Positions 1 to 6,581 of a stretch of 10,918 nt of DNA are shown here, piece after piece. A model generated the notes under the pieces. It was given only the letters and a program-made list of their open reading frames with translations. It was not told where the DNA came from and made no database searches. The stretch is from an uncultured Selenomonadales bacterium (GTDB lineage: Bacteria; Bacillota_C; Negativicutes; Selenomonadales; Selenomonadaceae), in contig CAMYWI010000013.1 in NCBI GenBank assembly GCA_947302675.1, forward strand, positions 1-10,918, read 5' to 3'. Made by a program: the position numbers and the translations under genes. Position 1 is the first letter of the stretch. Each line of letters begins with the position of its first letter.

Positions 1-55
1 CGGCATACGCGATACTGAACTGTGACTGGAGTTCAGACGTGTGCTCTTCCGATCT
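1..55. other. Illumina sequencing adapter left on the contig end
   Basis: Bases 22-55 match the Illumina TruSeq read-2 adapter, starting GTGACTGGAG and ending CTCTTCCGATCT. Bases 1-13 match the end of the P7 primer (CGGCATACGAGAT) with one mismatch, C for A at base 10. The 8 bases between them, ACTGAACT at 14-21, sit exactly where the i7 index lies. This is library-construction DNA, not genome. Reading frames that cross it gain false ends: IGRAHV at the C-terminus on the minus strand and MCSSDL at the N-terminus on the plus strand. Confidence 0.97.
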
Positions 56-533
56 GTTGTCGACGTTCGACCTGTGCATTTTCTTGAGCCAGCTGTCGTT
101 TCGCCGCGTCAAGTTCTTCTTGCTGTTGTTGCGCTCGGCTTTTCATCGGGAGTTCAGCGCGAGGTTGCGGCGCATTGAAAGAAACTTTTGGCTCGACAGA
201 TTGAGCGGCGGTTTGGCGTTCCTTTTGCAGACGCGCAACTTTTTCGGCATTAACCACCAGAGCAACCTTCCGCATGTGATCAAGGCGTTCGCGCGAAAAA
301 TTTTTCAGCAAGTCGCGTTTGATTTTCTCCCAGTAATCGTCATTCCAATCAGCCTTGCGGTCAGTGAACGGCGTCAAATCTTTGTGCCGCTCGAAAAGTC
401 CTTTACTCGCGCAGTAATTATAGTCGTCGAGATATTCTTCAAACGTCGGGTCAACGTCCAAGCTGTCAACAAAAGTATATTTTAAATCCTTGACGTCGCC
501 AACGTCCGCAGATTTTTTAACCTCTTGGTGCAA
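56..533 (-). CDS. Unrecognised coiled-coil protein, third gene of the dynamin operon, 3' end missing
   Basis: I do not recognise a named family. About 159 native residues are visible; the gene is cut at base 56 by adapter, so the real C-terminus is unknown. The N-terminal half is acidic and aromatic-rich (for example FEEYLDDYNYCASKGLF, then WNDDYWEKIKRDLLKNF), which suggests a compact helical domain. The C-terminal part is Gln/Glu/Ala/Lys-rich (QQQQEELDAAKRQLAQENAQ) and should be a coiled coil. There is no signal peptide or membrane segment, so it is probably cytosolic. The frame is open back to a GTG at 545 directly after the upstream stop. TTG at 531-533 is the better start, because AGGTGGTGAT (538-547) lies four bases before it, matching the spacing of the site at 5409. 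It abuts the long dynamin gene and is probably translated with it, so it may be an accessory or adaptor of the dynamin pair. That role is inferred only from position. Confidence 0.75.
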
Positions 534-537
534 ATTA

Positions 538-547
538 ATCACCACCT
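538..547 (-). promoter_or_regulatory. Shine-Dalgarno that favours a TTG start for the 56-533 gene
   Basis: Read on the minus strand this is AGGTGGTGAT, one mismatch from AGGAGGTGAT. It overlaps the TAG stop of the long dynamin gene (546-548). The two in-frame GTG codons at 543-545 and 540-542 lie inside the site and cannot be served by it. TTG at 531-533 sits four bases after it, close to the five-base gap seen at the 5409 and 6582 starts. Confidence 0.6.
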
Positions 548-3086
548 AAATTTCTAAGATGCCGCCAATTCTGTCGCGACAATCCTCAATCCACGCCAAA
601 ACCTTGCGATTGTGTTCAAGCTCTTGCTGTTTACGTTCCTGATTTTTGGCGCACTCTTCAAGCTCGTTGTATTTCTGCGCGATAAGTTTATCAAGCTCGT
701 CGAACATTATCGTGAATTGCGTCTTCATGTCGTCGATTTGTTTTTCGGCGTATTCCAGCGCGTTGTCAATGCCGTCGTCGATATTCATGCGGAACTTTTT
801 GACGAGTGCCGTCTGAATTTTGTCCGTCGCCATAGAAAATTTTTCGATACGCTCGCTTCTTTCCTCGAAGACATCACGCATGACCGTCTGATAATCCATA
901 ACCGTTTTGTAAACGTCCTCGTCCTTGTAATCGTCGACAGTAACGTAAACATCTTCCTCAATGTAAGAATCGCGCCAGAAAGTCCACCATTTCTTTTTGG
1001 GATTTTTGACTTTGCGCGTGCCGGCTTTTTCTCTGTGCGAGCCGGTTTTGACTTTGCGCGTACCGATTTTTTCTTCGTGCGAGCCGACGATAACTTCTTC
1101 CGCCTTCTCGCCAACTTTTTCATGCCACGTTTTAGTTTCGTAGGTGACTTCGCCGAAATCTTCGACCGCCTCCGTTGCAAACTCGTCCGAACACCAAGCG
1201 ACTACAGTTTCCTGCATGTTTTTCAACGCGCCTTTAATCAAATCAACCGTGTCGAATTCCAACGCCTCGCCCGCCGAATCTTCATCAAAGCGCGTGAGTT
1301 TCTCTTGATATTCCAAAAGCATTTTCTCGCCGGTCTCAACGACTTCATGATTTATGACGCTTTCGAGTTCGGCACTCATTTGCGCGATAGCATTAGACGA
1401 CATTTCAGCAAACTGCGCGACCAAACGTTTTGCCTCTGCGCGGCTGGTAATCGTGTAGCCGTAATGACGGAAAATCATTGTGGTTTTGCTGGAGCTTTCC
1501 GCCTTGAGTTGTTCAGCCTTAGTTTCAATCTGATTCATGGGATTAAACGCGGCGATACGAGATTTGAAACTCTGCGCCTCTTTACCGTCACGGATTTTGG
1601 CTTTGACGGCTTCGGCGCGGGCGGCGTAAGCTTTGGCGGCGTCTTCGTTGGTCGCGACGGTGGTCTTTGCCTTCGCCAAAACTTGACTGCTTTCCAAAAC
1701 TTCGTAGAAAGACTCGACCAAGTCTTTGATTTTCTTAGTCTGCGCGTACTTCTTGACGTAAGCCGTAATCGCCGCCTCGATAGAATAAAGCCCACAGTGA
1801 ATGAACGCTTGAGTTTTTGTGTCGCCGTCGTTCTGCGCCTTTGTCAAATGATATTCCAGTTCGCGTTTCGTGCTCGGTGCCAAAACTGAATATTGCTCCA
1901 AGTGCATTGGCTCGTAGTCAATAAATTTGTCAATCATCGGCAACGTATCGCGGGCGGCGGAGGAAAGTTTTCTTTCTTCTGCGCGGCTCAAGTTATCAAT
2001 ATCAACATCGCGCAGGACTGTGCAGAGATTGAGCGCAGTGAACGCCGAGCACGGAAAAATTTGCGGGTCATGTATGCCGTGCGACGCGAGATATTTTTTT
2101 GCCTGGTCAACGACGCTGGCAATATTTTCTTCCTCCGGATTAAAGCTGTCCATTTTATTTATCACGAACATAAAGCGGTCGCGAATTTGCTTGCCGCCCT
2201 TGCTGATTTGCTCGGCGACGTAATCCAAAAGCGCGGCGTCGTCATTCGTGCTTAGCTGCGTGCCGTTCAAGACGTACAAAATCAAATTGTTGGAGTCGTT
2301 GTTTATCGCGCTGTAGGTCGCGTTTTTGTGCGCTTGATTCTGTGAATTGTTCGGACCTGGCGTGTCGACAAGTTGCAAAGCCGTCGTTCGCGCGTCGATA
2401 AAGGGAATGTCGCCTTCGACGTTAACGCGGTGGACTTCGGGATTGCTATTGAGCCGCTCCATGACATCGTAAGTTAAATTGTCGACCGCCTCCAGCAACT
2501 CGCCGCTCTGATTGTAAACTTTGGCATTGAAAAAATCTTTGTCGTTGTCGGTTATGCAGGTGATTGTAGCGGTGCAAGCCTCATTTTTGGCGGGCATCAA
2601 TTTTTGTTCAAGCAAAGCATTTATCAGCGTCGACTTGCCCGAACTCATCGTTGCAACGACGTTGACCGGAAAAAAAGCGTCGTGCACACGATTGAAGTCT
2701 TTCAACAACTTTGGGTCACGAAAATCCTCGACGGGACCTTCGCGAAGATCATTGAAAATTTCCGTGATCTCTTCGGCAATGTTCTCCTTCGACTGACCTT
2801 GAATAAAATTCAGCGAAAGGTTTCTCACGACATTATTTTCTTGCGCCTGACGAAAAGCAAATTCAAAGTCGTCCCAATCAAGCTCCATGCCGTAGAATTT
2901 CACATCGAAATCCATTGTGTTTAGCTCGTTGCGCAACTCGCGCGGGAAAAGCCCAATCCACTCCTGCAACCGTTTGCCGCTCACGTACTTTTGTAGCGAA
3001 CTGTCCGGTTCAATTTCCCTGCCGTTTACTTTTATCAGCGTTTGCAAGCGGTAGGGATTGTACTTGACAAATATTTGCGCCAACAT
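546..3086 (-). CDS. Long dynamin-like GTPase (846 aa)
   Basis: A bacterial dynamin-like protein, expected to bind and hydrolyse GTP and to oligomerise on membranes. The GTPase head shows G1 ATMSSGKST at residues 145-153 (Ala replaces the usual first Gly), a G2 Thr near 172-174 (CTATI), G3 DTPG at 241-244 and G4 NKMD at 310-313. PCSA near 345-348 is a plausible G5. Residues 1-100 form a separate domain I cannot name (starting IFVKYNPYRLQT). Residues 450-600 and 740-840 are helical and charged, fitting a dynamin stalk. Between them lie two 14-residue basic repeats (668-695) and a KKKWWTFW patch (697-704), a candidate membrane-contact site. I see no transmembrane helix. The ATG at 3084-3086 follows AAAGGTTGTGAT, which overlaps the upstream gene's stop, so coupling is likely. 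The downstream gene starts at its stop. Exact cellular role is unknown; membrane fission or fusion, membrane repair and phage defence are all possible from the family. Confidence 0.93.
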   Translation of the reverse strand: MLAQIFVKYNPYRLQTLIKVNGREIEPDSSLQKYVSGKRLQEWIGLFPRELRNELNTMDFDVKFYGMELDWDDFEFAFRQAQENNVVRNLSLNFIQGQSKENIAEEITEIFNDLREGPVEDFRDPKLLKDFNRVHDAFFPVNVVATMSSGKSTLINALLEQKLMPAKNEACTATITCITDNDKDFFNAKVYNQSGELLEAVDNLTYDVMERLNSNPEVHRVNVEGDIPFIDARTTALQLVDTPGPNNSQNQAHKNATYSAINNDSNNLILYVLNGTQLSTNDDAALLDYVAEQISKGGKQIRDRFMFVINKMDSFNPEEENIASVVDQAKKYLASHGIHDPQIFPCSAFTALNLCTVLRDVDIDNLSRAEERKLSSAARDTLPMIDKFIDYEPMHLEQYSVLAPSTKRELEYHLTKAQNDGDTKTQAFIHCGLYSIEAAITAYVKKYAQTKKIKDLVESFYEVLESSQVLAKAKTTVATNEDAAKAYAARAEAVKAKIRDGKEAQSFKSRIAAFNPMNQIETKAEQLKAESSSKTTMIFRHYGYTITSRAEAKRLVAQFAEMSSNAIAQMSAELESVINHEVVETGEKMLLEYQEKLTRFDEDSAGEALEFDTVDLIKGALKNMQETVVAWCSDEFATEAVEDFGEVTYETKTWHEKVGEKAEEVIVGSHEEKIGTRKVKTGSHREKAGTRKVKNPKKKWWTFWRDSYIEEDVYVTVDDYKDEDVYKTVMDYQTVMRDVFEERSERIEKFSMATDKIQTALVKKFRMNIDDGIDNALEYAEKQIDDMKTQFTIMFDELDKLIAQKYNELEECAKNQERKQQELEHNRKVLAWIEDCRDRIGGILEI
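1002..1085 (-). repeat. Tandem 42-bp repeat encoding two basic 14-aa units
   Basis: Two adjacent 42-bp copies inside the long dynamin gene encode GSHEEKIGTRKVKT (residues 668-681) and GSHREKAGTRKVKN (682-695), with 3 of 14 residues different. A degenerate third copy may precede them (HEKVGEKAEEVIV, 655-667). They lead directly into KKKWWTFWRD and then a Tyr/Val-rich stretch that itself repeats DVYxTVxDY (712-720 and 724-732). The units are Lys/Arg-rich, so they could bind acidic lipid or nucleic acid; this is inference. Confidence 0.85.
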
Positions 3087-3099
3087 AAATCACAACCTT

Positions 3100-4461
3100 T
3101 CAAGAAAACAAAATCAAATCGCGTATTAATCTCTCAACGTAAGCCAAGCCAGAAGTTTTCAACAGCTGTTCGGCTTCGGATAAGCTGTTGTCTAATTGAA
3201 TTTGTGGAAAAAATTTTTGGTAGTATCGCGCAAGATTCATTTCGTCGAATTTGTCCGCGAAGGTATAAAGCTGACGTTCCTCCGAGCGATTGAGCGGCTG
3301 CCTTCGACTGCGCTTTACCAATAAGCCGGCGAGTGACGACAGCGGACAAACTATCGGTCGGTCAAAATTTTTGTCGCGCAAGTACCGCCGCACGCGCCCC
3401 ATAATTTCTGCGGGCTTTTCGACTTCAGGTTCAATCATATCAATCTTATTCACGACGAACAAAATTTTTGCGTCGTCGCAATTTTTCTTGACAAAGTCCA
3501 CGTGTAAATCGTCGTCGTTCGTGAAAAGCTGTGTCGCATTCATGATGTAAATCAGCAAATCGTAATCGTGCGCTTTCAAGGCGTCTTCGGCGATATTTTT
3601 ATGTTCGACGTGAGTGCTGGCGTTTACGCCGGGCGAATCGTGAATCATGAGCCGCATTCCGGATAAGTCGCCGCTAAAATAAAGTGACGTAGCCAAACTA
3701 TTCGTGCGATTCGACGGGTTATCCTTCAAAAGTTCGGAGTCTTTCGCGTTCAAAGTTAAGTCGTCGTCATCTCTATAAACACAGCCGTCATCGTAAAGCT
3801 TGCTGATAATCGTGTGGATTTTACTCGTGCAAGCTAAATTCTGCGACTGGGCAACTTTTCTTCCGACAAGCGCGTTTATAAAAGTTGATTTGCCCGCGCT
3901 CATTGTGGCGGTAATAAAAATTCGGAACGGCTCCTGGCGCATGAATCGCAAATTTTTTTCGACTATGGAAAGATAATCCGCCATTGGCTCATATAATTTT
4001 TGCTTCTTCAACCACGTCCAATGATTGAGTTGTTTATTTATCTGTCGGCGCAGAAATACACGTGAATCCGAATCACCATTGAAAAAATATCCTGCCAACG
4101 CTTGACGCAGACTGGCAGAGAAATATTTTTGCTCCTCAGAAAAATTCGTGCGCAGGTAATTCAATCTGTCGTCCAACGATGCGGAAAGCCAAGTGTCATG
4201 ATTATAGCCAATGAGTGCCGCTAAGTCGGTAAAAAAATACATGCCGTACTTTTTCCAGTCGACCGAACCGCACAATTCCTCACCAAGCAGTTCGCGATAA
4301 AAATTTTTTTCCGCTGTAGTCCATGCGCTGTTGCCACACCCAGCCCCATCAACAAAATCCATGAGCAACTTGACGTAAGAACTTTTAATCGCCAGCGGCT
4401 CTTCAAGAATCGGATTGAACGCGATAATCTGTGCGCCCGATAACAGCTGATGATTTGCCAT
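3100..4461 (-). CDS. Short dynamin-like GTPase (453 aa)
   Basis: First gene of the leftward operon and a homologue of the GTPase head of the gene after it. Motifs: G1 ATMSAGKST at residues 185-193 (again Ala for the first Gly), G2 Thr at 212 (ACTSK), G3 DSPG at 275-278 and G4 NKID at 338-341. CPLSS near 372-376 is a plausible G5. The shared block ATMS-x-GKST-x-INAL, and NATQLFTNDD here against NGTQLSTNDD there, show common descent. About 180 N-terminal residues precede the head, mostly helical and unlike the other gene's N-terminus. The protein ends about 110 residues after G4, so it lacks the long stalk of its partner. The ATG at 4459-4461 has AAGGAGATACA in front of it. The TGA at 3100-3102 overlaps the Shine-Dalgarno of the next gene. 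Paired bacterial dynamins often work as unequal partners, and that is the most likely arrangement here. Confidence 0.92.
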   Translation of the reverse strand: MANHQLLSGAQIIAFNPILEEPLAIKSSYVKLLMDFVDGAGCGNSAWTTAEKNFYRELLGEELCGSVDWKKYGMYFFTDLAALIGYNHDTWLSASLDDRLNYLRTNFSEEQKYFSASLRQALAGYFFNGDSDSRVFLRRQINKQLNHWTWLKKQKLYEPMADYLSIVEKNLRFMRQEPFRIFITATMSAGKSTFINALVGRKVAQSQNLACTSKIHTIISKLYDDGCVYRDDDDLTLNAKDSELLKDNPSNRTNSLATSLYFSGDLSGMRLMIHDSPGVNASTHVEHKNIAEDALKAHDYDLLIYIMNATQLFTNDDDLHVDFVKKNCDDAKILFVVNKIDMIEPEVEKPAEIMGRVRRYLRDKNFDRPIVCPLSSLAGLLVKRSRRQPLNRSEERQLYTFADKFDEMNLARYYQKFFPQIQLDNSLSEAEQLLKTSGLAYVERLIRDLILFS

Positions 4462-4504
4462 TGTATCTCCTTGCGAAATGTTTAATTCTTTGCCGTTGAT
4501 GTTT

Positions 4505-4532
4505 AATATACACGATTAAATTTTTATGTCAA
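4505..4532 (-). promoter_or_regulatory. Sigma-70 type promoter of the dynamin operon
   Basis: On the minus strand there is a perfect -35 TTGACA (4527-4532), a 16-base spacer and a -10 TATATT (4505-4510, five of six consensus bases). Transcription would begin near 4498, giving a leader of about 36 bases before the ATG at 4461. There is no other gap in the three-gene set large enough for a second promoter. I see no clear operator palindrome beside it. Confidence 0.7.
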
Positions 4533-4622
4533 CGCGCTCGCGCAGAGAAAAATAAAAGGAATATCTTTAACTACAACGAATTAATCAAGGAGATTTGAAT
4601 AATTAAAAAATTTTTTAAGAAT
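4533..4622. other. AT-rich divergent intergenic segment without a clear rightward promoter
   Basis: This is the rest of the 174 bp between the two divergent gene sets. It holds a Shine-Dalgarno-like AAGGAGAT (4587-4594) with no sensible reading frame after it, and an A6T6 tract at 4605-4616. I could not find a -35/-10 pair with acceptable spacing for the rightward genes. The rightward promoter is presumably here but not recognisable by eye. Confidence 0.4.
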
Positions 4623-4635
4623 GGAGGCGATTTTC

Positions 4636-5397
4636 ATGAAAGTTTTTGTACAGATTTTATTCCTCGTATTTGTTTTGCAAATATATTCCGTTTCTTCAGC
4701 GAACGCAAGCGACGAAAACTATATTGAGACGGAGGGCGTTGCCTATCCGGAAGTCGGTCTGTCTCTTAATCAATTACGACGAATCGCCATAATGGATGCC
4801 TACAGGTACTTGGCGGAGCAAGTTGATACTCTTCATGTCACGTCGGAAACAACGGTGAAAAATTTGCGCGAGCTGGACGAATCAATAAGTGCAAAAGTTG
4901 ATGCCGCTCTGCGCGGGGCAAAAGTCGTTTCAGTGACGCGCGATGCCAGAGACGGCTCCTTTCATGCGTTTGTTCGTATGTCAATCTACGGTTCAAATCA
5001 ATCGTTGTCCGCCGCCGTTCTTCAAGAAAATATTGTTAAGGAAGAATTTCTCAAGCCAAAAATTACGAACTTGCGTAGCGAAATTCATTACAGCGGTCTC
5101 GTTATCGACTGTCGCGGCTTAAATCTCGCGTTGGCGGTAACTCCCGCGATAAAATCTGTCAGCGGCATTGAAGTTTACGCTTATAAAAATATTGGCTATC
5201 AAACCACTGTCGAAAAAGGCTTGATAGAATATTCCAATAGCATGGATTCCACACGAGCAGGAAGTTCACCGCTTGTAGTAAAGGCGAAAAAATCTCTGGC
5301 GATTGTGATGTCATTGTCAGCGATGAGGACGCCAATAAAATTCTTGCGGCAAATCAAGTTGCGAACATTCTTGTCAACTGCGCGGTCGTCTTGGTAA
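4636..5397 (+). CDS. Exported LPP20-family-like protein with a C-terminal -1 frameshift
   Basis: The start is ATG 4636, eight bases after GGAGG at 4623-4627; the in-frame ATG at 4621 lies before that site. Residues 1-24 are a type I signal peptide (hydrophobic core, ending SSANA before SDENY). There is no lipobox cysteine, so it is probably soluble in the periplasm or loosely attached, not a lipoprotein. Residues 28-118 resemble the LPP20/FlgT-type domain (ETEGVAYPE, then Ala-rich helices, then HAFVRMSIYG). Residues 150-200 carry YSGLVIDCRGLNL and a following strand-rich part that I associate with LPP20-like proteins. After K219 the frame turns into an unlikely tail (SLAIVMSLSAMRT). The -1 frame instead gives ISGDCDVIVSDEDANKILAA and continues as a normal domain end to TGA 5400-5402, for 255 residues in all. 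One A is probably missing from the A6 run at 5287-5292, or the ribosome slips there. Either stop overlaps the Shine-Dalgarno of the next gene. Biochemical function is unknown. Confidence 0.85.
   Translation: MKVFVQILFLVFVLQIYSVSSANASDENYIETEGVAYPEVGLSLNQLRRIAIMDAYRYLAEQVDTLHVTSETTVKNLRELDESISAKVDAALRGAKVVSVTRDARDGSFHAFVRMSIYGSNQSLSAAVLQENIVKEEFLKPKITNLRSEIHYSGLVIDCRGLNLALAVTPAIKSVSGIEVYAYKNIGYQTTVEKGLIEYSNSMDSTRAGSSPLVVKAKKSLAIVMSLSAMRTPIKFLRQIKLRTFLSTARSSW
5287..5292 (+). other. A6 run where the reading frame breaks (-1)
   Basis: The frame reads GCG AAA AAA TCT. If a seventh A were present it would read GCG AAA AAA ATC TCT GGC, restoring a 36-residue C-terminus that ends at 5402. A sequencing or assembly indel in a homopolymer, a real mutation, or slippage on the A-run would all give this picture. 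I favour an indel or a recent mutation, because I see no obvious stem-loop downstream. Confidence 0.75.
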
Positions 5398-5408
5398 GGT
5401 GATTTATC

Positions 5409-6524
5409 ATGAAAAAATTTTTCGGAATAATCGTCGCGTTGTCGATGATTTTTATTTGCTCAACTGCTTTTGCCAGTGAAAAATTAATTGAGGCGTCGGG
5501 AAGTTATATCATGGACTCGCGCCTTGACGAAACTCCCGCAAGTGCGACGGCGCGTGCTCGCGAAGAGGCAAAACGCATTGCTATCGAGCAAGCGGGAATT
5601 TATCTCCAGAGCTATTCAAAAATGATTGACTTTGAACTCAGCGTTGATGAGGTCAACACGATAGCCGCTCATATTATAAAAATCCAAAAGGAATCAAGCA
5701 CGGTTGAGGTCGTGGGAAAAAATTTGCTCAAGTTCATAGTGACAATCGAGGCTCTCGTCGACGCTACGGACGAAATGAATTTGAAAGCAATGATGCAAGA
5801 CAAACAAACTTTGGAAGAGCTAACGCGCAAAAATAAGGAGTTGCAAGAAAAGTACGATGCCTTAAATCGGCAAATGGAGCAGTATCGAAATAACTTCGAC
5901 AAGGCGAACGACAAACAGAAAGCCGAGATAAAAAAGAAAGTCGCGATTAACACGGAAAAATTTTCTGCCGTCGACGAATTCGCCAAAGGAAATAATTTTT
6001 CCCTACGCAAAGATTACGGAAAAGCTTTGTCCGCTTATGACGCGGCAATTCGTTTGGATCCGCAATTAGCCGAAGCCTATAATAATCGCGGCATTGTCAA
6101 ATTCGAGCTTGGACAATTTTCCTCCGCGATAGAAGATTACACGCGGGCTATTCAACTTAAGGCGAATTATTTTGAGGCTCTGAACAATCGCGGCAATGCC
6201 TACATAATGACGGAGCAATTTCAAAACGCCGAACGCGATTTGCGAATGGCTTTGAAACTCAACGACAAATCCGCCGACGTTCACAACAATCTTGGAAGTG
6301 TTTATTACTCCGAAAAAAATTTCGAGGCGGCAATTAAAGAGTACACGCAAGCGATTCAGCTCAATCCGAATTTTGCCGACGCCTATTACAATCGAGCCGT
6401 CACGCATTACATGCAAGGCAATTTGATTCAATCGCTTATCGACATTAAGAAGGCGAGGGAATTAAAATCCGACGACACCGATATAAAATCTCTCTTGGAA
6501 AAAATTTCTCGCGAGGCTAATTGA
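5409..6524 (+). CDS. Exported coiled-coil and TPR-repeat protein (371 aa)
   Basis: The ATG follows AAGGTGAT (5396-5403) with a five-base gap. Residues 1-22 are a signal peptide ending TAFA before SEK; Cys17 is not in a lipobox. Residues 24-120 form an Ala-rich domain (EASGSYIMD, then ATARAREEAKRIAIEQA, then LLKFIVTIEALVDA), similar in layout to the N-terminal domain of the gene before it. Residues 125-185 are a charged coiled coil (LEELTRKNKELQEKYDALN). Five TPR units follow at about 187-220, 221-253, 254-287, 288-321 and 322-355; the clearest read AYNNRGIVKFELGQFSSAIE and VHNNLGSVYYSEKNFEAAIK. It should act in the periplasm or at the envelope as a protein-protein scaffold. Co-transcription with the LPP20-like gene is very likely, as only 6-11 bp separate them, and the two may form an envelope complex. 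The partner is not known. Confidence 0.92.
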   Translation: MKKFFGIIVALSMIFICSTAFASEKLIEASGSYIMDSRLDETPASATARAREEAKRIAIEQAGIYLQSYSKMIDFELSVDEVNTIAAHIIKIQKESSTVEVVGKNLLKFIVTIEALVDATDEMNLKAMMQDKQTLEELTRKNKELQEKYDALNRQMEQYRNNFDKANDKQKAEIKKKVAINTEKFSAVDEFAKGNNFSLRKDYGKALSAYDAAIRLDPQLAEAYNNRGIVKFELGQFSSAIEDYTRAIQLKANYFEALNNRGNAYIMTEQFQNAERDLRMALKLNDKSADVHNNLGSVYYSEKNFEAAIKEYTQAIQLNPNFADAYYNRAVTHYMQGNLIQSLIDIKKARELKSDDTDIKSLLEKISREAN

Positions 6525-6581
6525 AAATTTTTTAATAGATAAAACGATACTCAAAAAATTTTTAAGGCAAGGTGATGAATT

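Noticed and set aside
39..485. A 148-codon plus-strand frame starting MCSSDL
   Set aside because: Its start lies inside the Illumina adapter and the rest is antisense to the truncated coiled-coil gene.
612..1889. A 425-codon open frame on the plus strand opposite the long dynamin gene
   Set aside because: It is the antisense of a well-supported GTPase gene, has no recognisable domain or Shine-Dalgarno site, and reads as Phe/Arg/Leu-rich sequence. Codon bias of the real gene explains the lack of stops.
4621..4635. Upstream ATG at 4621 as the start of the LPP20-like gene
   Set aside because: The GGAGG site at 4623-4627 is placed for the ATG at 4636, and starting at 4636 gives a clean signal peptide.
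4605..6563. A6T5-6 tracts about 20 bases before the starts at 4636 and 6582, as a shared regulatory element
   Set aside because: Similar A/T runs occur inside coding sequence all over the window (for example near 298, 3206 and 5414), so the match is likely composition and not a motif.
6525..6581. A possible promoter for the giant gene, TTGAAA at 6521 with GATACT at 6546
   Set aside because: The spacer is 19 bases and the -10 matches only four of six positions; too weak to call.
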